Of a stretch of DNA of 64,000 bases, positions 35,419 through 44,033 are shown in pieces; the first letter of the stretch is position 1, and every line of letters starts with the position of its first letter. This DNA comes from an uncultured Eubacteriales bacterium (GTDB taxonomy: Bacteria > Bacillota > Clostridia > Christensenellales > CAG-314). The stretch lies in contig URET01000001.1 in assembly GCA_900546875.1 (NCBI GenBank), forward strand, positions 248,001 through 312,000, in the 5' to 3' direction. The notes beneath the pieces were generated by a model. That model was not told the origin of the DNA. It ran no database searches and was given only the letters and a program-made list of their open reading frames with translations. The position numbers were made by a program, and so were the translations under genes.

Positions 35419-35657
35419 TATGCGCGTCTCCCTTTCTTGTGTGCAAATAATTTAAGTTCCTCTTCTGTCAGCTCATTCTCATCATGCGCTACACCGGGAG
35501 AATGCGTCATCGGGACTCCGTCCGTATTTATCTCCTTCATCTTCTCTACGCCTTCAAGCAATTTATTTATCCTGTCCTTTATAAACTCGACCTCATCCTT
35601 CCTGAGTTTAATCTGCGCCTCTTCCGCCAATAAAAGTATGTCTGTTGTCTGAAGCAT
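35418..35657 (-). CDS. gatC: Asp/Glu-tRNA amidotransferase subunit C (short)
   Basis: GatC stabilises GatA-GatB. The predicted protein has 79 residues, shorter than the usual 90-100. The alignment is recognisable: TTDILLLAEEAQIKLRKDEV, then KLLEGVEKMKEINTDGVPM matching the family VEKLNELDTEGVEP stretch. ATG 35657 matches the family start. A TTG at 35696 would add 13 basic residues without precedent in the family. Its divergence and position upstream of gatA support the call. A promoter lies just after the ligA stop. Confidence 0.85.
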   Translation of the reverse strand: MLQTTDILLLAEEAQIKLRKDEVEFIKDRINKLLEGVEKMKEINTDGVPMTHSPGVAHDENELTEEELKLFAHKKGRRA

Positions 35658-35788
35658 ATCCCGTTTCTTTCTCCCGCTTTGCTTTTTCCGTATCAAGTTT
35701 TATGCAAAGAAAAACCCGCTATTCGGCCTTTCAAACACATCCCTCCTTCAGCTTACGTCGGCATTCTGTCAGAGCAATGCATTCATTT

Positions 35789-35822
35789 CTATAAATAGCG
35801 TCTGTTCAACTATTTAAATAGT
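35789..35822. promoter_or_regulatory. Two AT-rich palindromes in the gatC leader
   Basis: ACTATTTAAATAGT (35809-35822) is a perfect 14-bp palindrome overlapping the -10 edge and start point. CTATAAATAG (35789-35798) is a related half-size copy 10 bases further downstream in the transcript. They look like tandem operator sites for an unknown regulator of the large operon. Confidence 0.5.
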
Positions 35823-35848
35823 ATAACACATCGTGTCCCGTAAAGCAA
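35820..35848 (-). promoter_or_regulatory. Probable promoter of the gatC-to-ricT operon
   Basis: On minus: TTGCTT, 17 bases, TATACT, directly after the ligA stop. The -35 is weak and the -10 is good. The 163-base leader to gatC contains the palindromes above. Confidence 0.65.
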
Positions 35849-35849
35849 G

Positions 35850-37793
35850 TTATTTTTTCAATTCTTTTATCAATCGTGCCTTATCCCATATCTCTACATT
35901 GAGCTTCAAGGCTTTCTCGAGCTTAGCTCCCGCGTTTTCTCCGGCTACCACTATGTCCGTGTTTTTTGTCACGGAGCTCATGACTTCACCGCCTTCTTCC
36001 TCTATCAGCTTCTTCGCTTCAGAACGCACGAGTCCTTCCAGTTCTCCCGTCAGAACAAATTTCATGCCCGAAAATATTCCCTCTTTCTTTTCGGAATAAA
36101 TCGGCTTCACCCCTGCCGCAAGCAGTCTTCCGATCATTTTGACGTTTTCCGCATCCGAGAAGTAATCCTTTATGCTTCCCGCCACCACTTCTCCTATATC
36201 TTCTATAGCAGTAAGCTCCTCGACAGAAGCCTGCATTATCTTCTCGAGACTGCCGTATCTTTCAGCCAAGTCAGCCGCAGTCTTGGTCCCGACGTTTTCG
36301 ATCCCCAATGCATACAAAAATGCCGGCAAACTCATTTCTTTGCTCTTTTCTATCGAGTCTGTTATCTTTGCCGCCTTCTTTTCTTTAAAGCCTTCAAGCT
36401 CCATCAACTGACTAGTCTTCAGCGCATACAACCCGTCCGGGGAGATCACTCCGAGTTTCTCGTAAAAAAGCTTCAGCGTCTTTTCGCTCAGCCCTTCTAT
36501 ATCGGCTCCGTCCTTTGAACAATACAGCTCAAGTCTGGCTACTATTTGTTCACTGCACCCGTTCCTGTTAGGACAATAAAGCAACGCTCCTCTTTCTATC
36601 AGCGGCGTTCCGCATACGGGACATACTTCCGGAGCCTTTATCTCTTCGCTCTCTTCTCCTTCTTCCGCCAATCCGAGTACTTCAGGTATCACGTCGTTGC
36701 TTCTCCTCACGTATACATCAGAATTGGTTTTCAATGACTTTTTGCGTATATCTCCGATATTATTCAACGTTGCTCTGCTTATCGTCGCTCCGCACAGTTC
36801 AACCGGCTTAAGATGCCCTATCGGGGTCACCTTCCCGGTCCTGCCGGGCATCCATGTGACTTTTAAAAGCTTTGTCACCACTTCCTCCGCTTCAAATTTG
36901 AAAGCTACCGCCCACCGGGGAAATTTTTCGGTGTATCCCAGTTCTTCTCGCAATGCAAAATCATCTGTCTTTATCACCACACCGTCTATATCAAAATCGA
37001 GTGAATCACGCGTTCTGCCGATCTCTTCGATCACAGCCCTGATCTCTTCATAAGTTTCGCATCTGCGGAATACGCCGTTTGTGGCGAATCTGTTCTCCTT
37101 CAGAAATTCATTCAGCTCCGTCTGACTTCTCAGCTTCAACGTGTTATATCCCAGACTGTAAAAAACCATATCCAGCTTCCGGCCGGCTGTTACGGTCGGA
37201 TCAAGATTCCTTATTGCCCCCGCCACACCGTTCCGCGTATTCTTCAACGGTTCATCAGCGTGCTTTTCATTATACGCGGCAAGAGAGGATCTTTTCATGT
37301 ATCCCTCCCCTCTTACCTCTATCAATTCTTTGTATCCTATCGAAAGCGGTACGGAATTTATCGTTTCCACCTGTCTTGTGACCACTTCTCCCGTTACCCC
37401 GTTGCCCCTGGTGACTGCACGTATCAACAATCCGTTTTCATACGTGATACTCAGACTAAGCCCGTCATATTTATACTCCACAGTAAATACGACCCCGGGA
37501 TAAGCCGTCTTTATTTTCGTGACCCACGCTTCGAGTTCATTGAAACTCTGTACTTTATCAAGACTGTATGACTTCTCAAGATGATTGTATTTCTCAAAAT
37601 TCTTGAGAGGCTCTCCTCCTATCCTTCTTGTAGGTGAATCCGGAAGCACTCTCCCTTCCTTTTTTTCCAATGCCGTCAGCCTATCGTACAGAGCATCGTA
37701 ATGTTGATCCGAAACGCTCGGTGCGTCAAGCACGTAATACTCATAAGCCCACCTGTTGAGCGTTTCCACCATTTCTTCCATGGTCATTTCCAT
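35850..37793 (-). CDS. ligA: NAD-dependent DNA ligase
   Basis: LigA seals nicks in replication and repair. The 647-residue protein has the adenylation domain with the active Lys in EYKYDGLSLS (KxDG), GVAGAIRNLDP, the OB fold, a four-Cys zinc finger (CPVCGTPLIERGALLYC, then CPNRNGC), helix-hairpin-helix repeats (about 450-560) and a C-terminal BRCT domain (FSGMKFVLTGELEGLVRSEA). GGAG precedes the ATG, which follows the pcrA stop by 2 bases. No terminator is seen after the gene. Confidence 0.97.
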   Translation of the reverse strand: MEMTMEEMVETLNRWAYEYYVLDAPSVSDQHYDALYDRLTALEKKEGRVLPDSPTRRIGGEPLKNFEKYNHLEKSYSLDKVQSFNELEAWVTKIKTAYPGVVFTVEYKYDGLSLSITYENGLLIRAVTRGNGVTGEVVTRQVETINSVPLSIGYKELIEVRGEGYMKRSSLAAYNEKHADEPLKNTRNGVAGAIRNLDPTVTAGRKLDMVFYSLGYNTLKLRSQTELNEFLKENRFATNGVFRRCETYEEIRAVIEEIGRTRDSLDFDIDGVVIKTDDFALREELGYTEKFPRWAVAFKFEAEEVVTKLLKVTWMPGRTGKVTPIGHLKPVELCGATISRATLNNIGDIRKKSLKTNSDVYVRRSNDVIPEVLGLAEEGEESEEIKAPEVCPVCGTPLIERGALLYCPNRNGCSEQIVARLELYCSKDGADIEGLSEKTLKLFYEKLGVISPDGLYALKTSQLMELEGFKEKKAAKITDSIEKSKEMSLPAFLYALGIENVGTKTAADLAERYGSLEKIMQASVEELTAIEDIGEVVAGSIKDYFSDAENVKMIGRLLAAGVKPIYSEKKEGIFSGMKFVLTGELEGLVRSEAKKLIEEEGGEVMSSVTKNTDIVVAGENAGAKLEKALKLNVEIWDKARLIKELKK

Positions 37794-37795
37794 AT

Positions 37796-39991
37796 CTACT
37801 TCTCCAAAATCTTTATAGGCGCGTACTCCAAAGACAAGGTCTTGACCCCTATATCCTTGAACGCCACATCTATTTTATCTTTGTTGACCGAAATTACAAG
37901 CCCTATACCAAATGACCTGTGCATGATCTTCATTCCGCTTCTGTATTCATCCTGTTTCGCTCTGATTTCTTTTTTGTCAACAATATCCTTCCTTCCATTG
38001 GCGTATGACCTTGTATATATGCTCGGGCTCGCTTTTTCGTCTTCACTTTCATCTAAAGCTTCAGATTCCGCGCTTTCATTCTCCGCCAGCTCCCCGATCT
38101 CCCGGAAAAATTCCGAACCGCTCATATATCGGCGTTCGCCGTGAAGAAATCTCGACTCGCATCTCGTTACAAAAAGATTCTTCATCGCCCTTGTTACCGC
38201 AACATACATCAGTCGTCTTTCTTCGTTCAGCTCCTCGGCGTCATACATCGCCCTTGCTATTGGAAATATCCCGCTCTCCACCCCGATTATGAACACATTG
38301 CTGAATTCCAGCCCTTTCGCGGAATGTACGGTCGCTATCGTCACGTAATTCCCGTCGTCCATACTGTCGCTATCGCTTTGAAGAGAAACCGTCTGAAGAA
38401 AATCCCTGAGCTTTCCGTCCGGAAAGTTTTTTATAAAATCTTCCGCTGCCTGCAAAAATTCATCTGCATGCATTGCTCTCTCAAAATTATCGTCAACGTT
38501 TTCCAAAGCGCCTCTGATGTCCACCTTCCGATATAACTCTTCTACCAGCCTCAGAACGTTTTCTTTTTCCGCAAACTCGCCCAACTCGTTTATCACGGTA
38601 AAAAATTCCTTTAGCCTGCGCTTCACAGCCGTCGTGACTCCCTGCAATCCGTCAGCCCCGCCTGCGACCTCAAGTGCCGACATACCTTTCTCCTGCGCCA
38701 TATCGAGTATCAAAGACAATGTCTTTTCTCCTATCCCGCGTTTAGGAAAATTTATTATCCGCGCAAATGCTTCGTTATCAAAAGGATTATCCGTCAAGCG
38801 TAAATAAGCGATTATGTCCTTGATCTCCTTCCTCTCGAAAAACCTGAATCCTCCGAATACTTTATATTTCACGCCGTACTTCATGAACTCCTGCTCAAAA
38901 GCACGCGAAGTCGCATTCATCCGCATCAGTACAGCAAAATCCTTTTGTCTGTAACCTTCGTTGCTTATAAGCCATGCTATTTTGTTCACTACATAATAAG
39001 CTTCGTCCCCTTCGGTCCTTGCCGCGTATACCGTAACGGGACTTCCCGTTTCATTATCAGTCCAAAGCTTCTTTTCAAATCTTTCGCTGTTTCCGCTTAT
39101 TATCTTGTTCGCCGCTTCCAATATCTTTTTAGTGGAACGATAATTCTGCTCCAATTTTATTATTTTTACTTCGGGAAAATCTTTTTTGAAATCATATATA
39201 TTCCGTATATCCGCGCCCCGCCATCCGTATATGGACTGATCATCGTCTCCTACTACAAATATGTTCCCATGCTTCTCTGCCAAAAGCCTTAACATCAGAT
39301 ACTGTACCCTGTTTGTGTCCTGAAATTCGTCTACACTTATATACAAAAACCTCTTTCGGTATTTCTCCAGGACCTCGGCATCGTTTTTAAAAAGAGTATA
39401 ACAATTATACAACAGATCGTCAAAATCCATTGCATTGTTTTCTTTTAAGGTCTCGTTGTATTTTTCTATGACTTCGCGTATCAGTTCGCCGTTTTTATCG
39501 GTAATCAAATATTCGTTAAAGTATTCTTCGGGCGTGAGAGCTTCGTTTTTCGCAGTTCCCGCATGATAAAGAAAATTTATCTTGCTCTCGCTTTCCGTCA
39601 GCGTGAATTTTTTGAGCACGTTCTTCATCACATGCTCGCTTTCAGCTGACGTATAGATCGAAAATCCGGATGAATATCTGCCGTGCAGAGAATTTGTTTC
39701 ATATCTTAAAATACGGGAACACATACTGTGTATCGTCGACACCAGCATTCGTCCCGTATTTCCGTCCAAAAGATTTTCTAACCGGCGGCTCATTTCATTC
39801 GCCGCTTTATTCGTAAACGTTATGGCAAGGATATTATCCGGATCGATCCCCGCTTCATTGACCATGTACGCTATTCTGTTGGTAAGCACCCTCGTCTTCC
39901 CGCTGCCGGCTCCGGCCAGAACCATTACGGGACCGTGCACAGCCTTCACGGCGCTTTCCTGACATGCGTTCAATCCTTGCAGCTCTATCAA
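37796..39991 (-). CDS. pcrA: UvrD/PcrA family ATP-dependent DNA helicase
   Basis: PcrA is a 3'-5' superfamily 1 helicase for repair and plasmid replication. The 731 residues include Walker A VLAGAGSGKTRVLTNRIAYM, VDEFQDTN, GDDDQSIYGWRGAD, LEQNYRST, TVHSAKGLEFSNVFI and RRLMYVAVTRA. The start is a TTG at 39989-39991 with AGAGGA 7 bases upstream; the residues that follow (IELQGLNACQESAV) are the normal family start. It follows yerC by zero bases and ligA by 2, the standard pcrA-ligA pair. Confidence 0.96.
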   Translation of the reverse strand: MIELQGLNACQESAVKAVHGPVMVLAGAGSGKTRVLTNRIAYMVNEAGIDPDNILAITFTNKAANEMSRRLENLLDGNTGRMLVSTIHSMCSRILRYETNSLHGRYSSGFSIYTSAESEHVMKNVLKKFTLTESESKINFLYHAGTAKNEALTPEEYFNEYLITDKNGELIREVIEKYNETLKENNAMDFDDLLYNCYTLFKNDAEVLEKYRKRFLYISVDEFQDTNRVQYLMLRLLAEKHGNIFVVGDDDQSIYGWRGADIRNIYDFKKDFPEVKIIKLEQNYRSTKKILEAANKIISGNSERFEKKLWTDNETGSPVTVYAARTEGDEAYYVVNKIAWLISNEGYRQKDFAVLMRMNATSRAFEQEFMKYGVKYKVFGGFRFFERKEIKDIIAYLRLTDNPFDNEAFARIINFPKRGIGEKTLSLILDMAQEKGMSALEVAGGADGLQGVTTAVKRRLKEFFTVINELGEFAEKENVLRLVEELYRKVDIRGALENVDDNFERAMHADEFLQAAEDFIKNFPDGKLRDFLQTVSLQSDSDSMDDGNYVTIATVHSAKGLEFSNVFIIGVESGIFPIARAMYDAEELNEERRLMYVAVTRAMKNLFVTRCESRFLHGERRYMSGSEFFREIGELAENESAESEALDESEDEKASPSIYTRSYANGRKDIVDKKEIRAKQDEYRSGMKIMHRSFGIGLVISVNKDKIDVAFKDIGVKTLSLEYAPIKILEK

Positions 39992-40309
39992 TTATTTTTC
40001 CTCTTTCTCTTCTTCCGCTTTTTTATTCAGTCTCTCTATTACCGCCACATATCCGCCGTTACCATATTCCAGGCTTCTGTTTATCCTGCTTATCGTCGCC
40101 GTACTTGCCTTTGTTATATATGAAATGGCATTATACGTTACTTTCTCATATAATAAACGCGATACATAAAATCTCTGCGCAAATGACTTAAGCTCCGACA
40201 TGCTGCATAAATCTTCAAAAAACATGTAACAATCATCCAAAGTTTCAAGAGTAAGGATCCCGTTGAACAAATCATCCAACTCCTTGCTCCTAATTTTATC
40301 GTTTGCCAT
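39992..40309 (-). CDS. yerC: TrpR-like protein YerC/YecD
   Basis: This is a small DNA-binding protein of the TrpR-like YerC/YecD family, 105 residues. The helix-turn-helix is visible in YNAISYITKASTATISRINRSL, and the C-terminus is charged. Its regulatory target is not known for most members. ATG 40309 has AAAGGAG at 7 bases; an upstream frame extension to 40357 lacks a site. It is the first gene of yerC-pcrA-ligA, an arrangement also found in Bacillus, and may regulate its own operon. Confidence 0.9.
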   Translation of the reverse strand: MANDKIRSKELDDLFNGILTLETLDDCYMFFEDLCSMSELKSFAQRFYVSRLLYEKVTYNAISYITKASTATISRINRSLEYGNGGYVAVIERLNKKAEEEKEEK

Positions 40310-40391
40310 AATTTTTTTCTCCTTTAGCTTTTTATTAAACAAGAAACGGTAATACACTTTCCCGCTTTAATGTAAAACTACTTATATACTG

Positions 40392-40400
40392 ATTATACCA
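40392..40400 (-). promoter_or_regulatory. Extended -10 promoter of yerC-pcrA-ligA
   Basis: On minus TGGTATAAT gives a perfect -10 with the TGn extension. The -35 position is a T-run without a clear hexamer. It lies about 80 bases upstream of the yerC ATG. Confidence 0.7.
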
Positions 40401-40453
40401 AATACTTTAAAAAAAAGCTACTTTTTTTTCGGAAATTTACGCACGATTTTAAC

Positions 40454-40849
40454 TTATTTTTTACTATCCTCTCTGTACCTTTCCACCATCCTCCTGTATC
40501 GCTCGGCTAGCTCCAGTATTTTCTGAGATTGCTTCTCGGGCGGAAGTTTGTCCACGCCCTCTTCCTCACTCAATACTTTTATCGGGTTCGTTACCGTCTC
40601 GCCGCTCCTCAGCAACTTGACTACCCGCGCATAAAACTCCTCTTCCTTCCTGTATTGCTCGGGGTGATAAAACTGCATCGCCAAAGCCCTTTTATCACTG
40701 TTTATCTCCGCATCAGGGCTCCTGCCCTCCTTTTCGGCGGCGCTTCGTAAATTATCCCATTCGGTAAGCTTGCTGTCCCAAAATCCTCCCTTCATCCGTT
40801 TCTTGGCTTCCTTAGCATAATTTCGATTCTCGTCAGTCTTGTTCGCCAT
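40454..40849 (-). CDS. Small charged protein of unknown function
   Basis: I do not recognise a family. The 131-residue protein is highly charged and probably helical, with no membrane segment or Cys. It contains KKRMKGGFWDSKLTEWDNLR, then AMQFYHPEQYRKEEEFYARV, and a basic C-terminus ending ERYRRMVERYREDSKK. ATG 40849 has GGAGGG at 7 bases; the frame extends 22 codons upstream without a better site. It is 80 bases downstream of rpsU, separated by a stable hairpin. It may bind RNA or the ribosome; that is only a guess from charge and position. Confidence 0.75.
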   Translation of the reverse strand: MANKTDENRNYAKEAKKRMKGGFWDSKLTEWDNLRSAAEKEGRSPDAEINSDKRALAMQFYHPEQYRKEEEFYARVVKLLRSGETVTNPIKVLSEEEGVDKLPPEKQSQKILELAERYRRMVERYREDSKK

Positions 40850-40893
40850 TTTAATGCCCTCCGCCCCTTTTTTCGACATTGCCTTATAACACA

Positions 40894-40921
40894 AACTGCT
40901 CGCCCTTCCGGACAAGCAGTT
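40894..40921 (-). terminator. Intercistronic hairpin with GGAA loop after rpsU
   Basis: On minus a 12-bp stem (two G-U pairs) closes a GGAA tetraloop, 9 bases after the rpsU stop. The following TTTGTGTTAT is a poor T-run, so it probably protects or partly ends the rpsU mRNA and reduces expression of the next gene. Confidence 0.65.
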
Positions 40922-40929
40922 CTCTTTCT

Positions 40930-41109
40930 TTAACCCTTATTATTACGCTTACGCGCCGCTTCAGCTTTCTTCTTGCGACGTACGCTTGGCTTTTCATAGT
41001 GTTCTTTACGTCTGAGATCACCGATAATGCCGTCCCGCGCGCATTTTCTCTTGAACCTGCGCAGAGCGGAGTCCAACGTTTCGTTTTCGCCTACTCTTAT
41101 AACCGACAC
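40930..41109 (-). CDS. rpsU: 30S ribosomal protein S21
   Basis: S21 is a small basic protein of the 30S subunit. The 59-residue product reads VSVIRVGENETLDSALRRFK at the start and ends KKKAEAARKRNNKG, a full-length bacterial S21. The start is a GTG at 41107-41109 with GGAGG upstream. A strong promoter lies 53 bases before the gene. It heads a two-gene unit with the unknown protein at 40454-40849. Confidence 0.96.
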   Translation of the reverse strand: MSVIRVGENETLDSALRRFKRKCARDGIIGDLRRKEHYEKPSVRRKKKAEAARKRNNKG

Positions 41110-41161
41110 CCTTCTCGCCTCCTTCCCAAACGGTTTTACTTATGACTCAGTCACCTTTCTT

Positions 41162-41189
41162 ATTATATTCATTTTTACCCATATGTCAA
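41162..41189 (-). promoter_or_regulatory. Promoter of rpsU
   Basis: On minus: TTGACA, 16 bases, TATAAT, both boxes perfect. Confidence 0.9.
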
Positions 41190-41555
41190 TCGTATTTCAG
41201 GCTGAATCGAAAATTTCTGATTCTTTTTGCTACCCGTTCCCTCCTTCGTCAGCACGCTTCCGCCATACATCTTGCGCTGTGTTTCTTCTTTTCTCCTTTC
41301 CCGATCCGCGTCCGCACGCTTAATCTGAATGAACAGTCTCTTTCACTTTTCGCCCCGATATATCCCGGGCAGACCCGAACTCTCCCGCCGTTCTTTCCTC
41401 TCTTCCTTATCTTACCTATTCATTTATCTTTAGTTTTACCTTCGGCAATCTCCTCTTCATGAAACGTCACTTCTGAGACACCTCATGTCCGCTGCTTTTC
41501 TGTGTACTTCCTCTTCCTTCCTCATACTTTCTCGCGCTCTGTCTCTTCCCTCAAC
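41190..41555. other. Intergenic space between hinT and rpsU
   Basis: This space of 366 bases is purine-rich on the minus strand. No ORF with a ribosome site, RNA gene or clear terminator for hinT was found. Confidence 0.5.
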
Positions 41556-41894
41556 TCAATCCCCGGGAAGCTTTTCTCCGCCGAGTATATGGATATGCAG
41601 ATGAGGAACTGTCTGACCTCCGTTTTCTCCCTGGTTTATTATCAATCTGTATCCTTCGGTCAGTCCGAGAGTATCCTTCAGTCTGCCGATTTTCTCAAAG
41701 CATTCCGCAAGCCCGGCTTTCCTCTTTTCATCAAGCTCATCCAGCCCCTTATAGTGCTCCTTCGGTACCGCCAGGTAATGCAGCTTAGCCTTGGGAGCTA
41801 TATCCGCTATGATTATCATATCATCGTCTTCATAATACCTCTTTGAAGGAATCTCCCCCTTTACGATTTTACAGAATACACAATTTTCCATCAC
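41556..41894 (-). CDS. hinT: HIT family nucleotide hydrolase
   Basis: HinT-type proteins hydrolyse nucleoside phosphoramidates and acyl-adenylates. The 112 residues contain CVFCKIVKGEIPSKRYYEDD at the N-terminus and the histidine triad VPHLHIHILGG near the C-terminus. Paired Cys near the start may bind zinc as in many HIT proteins. It lies 8 bases after mtaB and is probably cotranscribed. Confidence 0.93.
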   Translation of the reverse strand: MMENCVFCKIVKGEIPSKRYYEDDDMIIIADIAPKAKLHYLAVPKEHYKGLDELDEKRKAGLAECFEKIGRLKDTLGLTEGYRLIINQGENGGQTVPHLHIHILGGEKLPGD

Positions 41895-41902
41895 TTTCCT
41901 CC

Positions 41903-43144
41903 TTAATATATTATCCTTCCTCTGACTCCGTCCTTAAATACGCCCCCTATTACCACTTTCGCTGTCTCCCCCGGCTTAAGAGTCCCCTCGGGATATACCT
42001 TAATATAATTCGACGTATAACCGTATTTGCTTTCGATCAGTATTTCGGCCTCTTTCCCCGCGTGCTTTCCGAAAAAAGCCGCTTTCAGTTCGTTTTTTAC
42101 ACGTATAAGCTCTTTTTCTCTCAACTTCTTTACTTCCGGTGGTATCTGAGACATTCGTGCAGCCAAAGTTCCGCTCCTTTTTGAATATATAAAAGGATGT
42201 ATGTCCGAAAATCCCGCTGCTTTTACGAAATTCAGCGTTTCTCTGTGATCGGCATCACTTTCACCGGGAAATCCGACTATTACGTCCGTAGTCAAACCGG
42301 CATCGGGAAAATATTTTCTTATAAGAATGATTTTATCAAGAAATTCCGAAGCTGTATAATGTCGGTTCATCTTTTTCAGAATATCGTTGCTGCCGCTTTG
42401 AAGTGATAAATGAAAATGATCACACCAATTTCCGTCAGCTTTCATTTCCTCAAGCAGCTCCTCAGTCACGGCGCTTGCTTCAAGACTTCCGATCCTCTTC
42501 CTTACTCCTTCGGCTTTAAGAACTCGGATCAATGACAACAGATTCTCTCCTATATCGGCACCGTATGAAGAAATGTCCACACCTGTAATGACTATTTCCT
42601 TTCTGTCCTTGTTTTTTTCAAACTCTTTAAGTATATCTTCTATCGGCCTGCTCCTCAGACGTCCTCTGAGATACGGGACGATACAATAACTGCAAAACCT
42701 GTTGCAACCGTCGCATATCTTTATTGATGCTCGTGTCTTTCCCGCAAAAGCTCCCTCGCTGACAGGGTATACCGAAGGCAGCGGTTCTATATCGACAACG
42801 GTATTCTCGGTATCTTTTTCTATATAATCTATTAGTCCGGCTTTATTTGCGACTCCTTTTACGACTCTGACTCCCTCTATCTCCTCAAACCTCGCACTTG
42901 CATACTGTGCCGCGCATCCGCATACATAAACCTTAGCTTCGGGATTTATCCTGAGCAGTCTTGTTATTGCCTGCCTTGATTTCCTTTCAGCCTCATTCGT
43001 TACGGCGCAAGTATTCAATATATATGCTTCTGCAAACTCAAGCCCGACGGCAGCATCGTGACCTCTCTCCAACAGCTGTCGGATTATCTCTTCTCCTTCG
43101 TAATTATTTACCTTACACCCGAGATTAAAAACCCTGATCCTCAT
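41903..43144 (-). CDS. mtaB: tRNA t6A37 methylthiotransferase
   Basis: MtaB adds a methylthio group to t6A37 of tRNAs. The 413 residues show the MTTase domain (NLGCKVNNYEGEEI, ILNTCAVTNEAERKSRQ, VCGCAAQYA), the radical SAM cluster CDGCNRFCSYCIVPYLRGR and a C-terminal TRAM-like region. The motif order and length favour MtaB over MiaB or RimO. The site GGTGAG precedes the ATG. A 157-base gap separates it from rsmE. Confidence 0.92.
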   Translation of the reverse strand: MRIRVFNLGCKVNNYEGEEIIRQLLERGHDAAVGLEFAEAYILNTCAVTNEAERKSRQAITRLLRINPEAKVYVCGCAAQYASARFEEIEGVRVVKGVANKAGLIDYIEKDTENTVVDIEPLPSVYPVSEGAFAGKTRASIKICDGCNRFCSYCIVPYLRGRLRSRPIEDILKEFEKNKDRKEIVITGVDISSYGADIGENLLSLIRVLKAEGVRKRIGSLEASAVTEELLEEMKADGNWCDHFHLSLQSGSNDILKKMNRHYTASEFLDKIILIRKYFPDAGLTTDVIVGFPGESDADHRETLNFVKAAGFSDIHPFIYSKRSGTLAARMSQIPPEVKKLREKELIRVKNELKAAFFGKHAGKEAEILIESKYGYTSNYIKVYPEGTLKPGETAKVVIGGVFKDGVRGRIIY

Positions 43145-43301
43145 TTCTCACCCTGCCTTGTCTCAATTTTACCGCCTTAGGAACATTACATCCGCAAATA
43201 ACCGTACCATCTCCCTTCACGGTATGACCTCGCCCTTCCGACATTCTTTACGATTCACGATTCCGCCGCCTGCAAAGCCGCGATCATGCCGGATTTGTTT
43301 T

Positions 43302-44033
43302 TCACCAATCGCTGAGATCCATGAAAGCGCCCATAACCGATAAAGCACATATGCTTGCAGTTTCGGCACGAAGTATCCGTTTCCCCAAAGTAACCGAATT
43401 CGCCTTTTCGGATAACTCCGCGGCCTCTTCTTCGGAAAAACCTCCTTCCGCTCCGACTATTATACAGACATTTCCCTTTATACCATGCTTTGTCAGAAAT
43501 CTCAGGATCGGAGTCGTATCATCTCTTTCGTTGCAGAATATCGCCGTACCGTATTCATCTATACTGCCGACAACCTCATCGTAACTCATTATCCCGACAG
43601 AAGTTATTACCGATCTCCCGCATTGTTTGGCAGCTTCAAGAGCTATCCTCGAATATCTTTCTTCTTTTCCGTTCGTTTTAGCCACGGTATGCTCACTTTC
43701 AAATAATACTATTTTCCCCGCGCCCAGCTCTACTGCCTTCTGAATTACCAATTCGGTTTTATCTCCCTTCAGTACAGCCTGAAAAAGCGTTATGTCGGTC
43801 CCGAATTCACATTTATTTTTTTCTCTCCTCAGTACGCGCAAAACCGCTTCTGCTTTGCCGACCGATACTATCTCACATAATATATCGATTCCGTCGCCGG
43901 TGCACAACACCGCCCTTTCTCCGGGACGCATCCTGAGTACATTTGCCAGATGTCTGTGCTCATCTCCTCTCAATCTGACTTCTTCACCCGAGAGTTCTCG
44001 GCTCTCTATGAAAAACCTTCTGTATTCTACCAT
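43302..44033 (-). CDS. rsmE: 16S rRNA (uracil-1498-N3)-methyltransferase
   Basis: RsmE methylates U1498 of 16S rRNA. The 243-residue SPOUT protein has RLRGDEHRHLANVLRM in the PUA-like domain, and GNVCIIVGAEGGFSEEEA followed by TLGKRILRAETA, which forms the SAM-binding knot. ATG 44033 overlaps the prmA stop by 7 bases and has GAGGG at 5 bases; the frame is open to 44060. prmA-rsmE is a conserved pair. Confidence 0.95.
   Translation of the reverse strand: MVEYRRFFIESRELSGEEVRLRGDEHRHLANVLRMRPGERAVLCTGDGIDILCEIVSVGKAEAVLRVLRREKNKCEFGTDITLFQAVLKGDKTELVIQKAVELGAGKIVLFESEHTVAKTNGKEERYSRIALEAAKQCGRSVITSVGIMSYDEVVGSIDEYGTAIFCNERDDTTPILRFLTKHGIKGNVCIIVGAEGGFSEEEAAELSEKANSVTLGKRILRAETASICALSVMGAFMDLSDW

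Noticed and set aside
43145..43301. Small minus ORF of about 39 codons before mtaB (starting MSEGRGHTVKGDG)
   Set aside because: It has no ribosome site and its end overlaps the mtaB start; probably chance.
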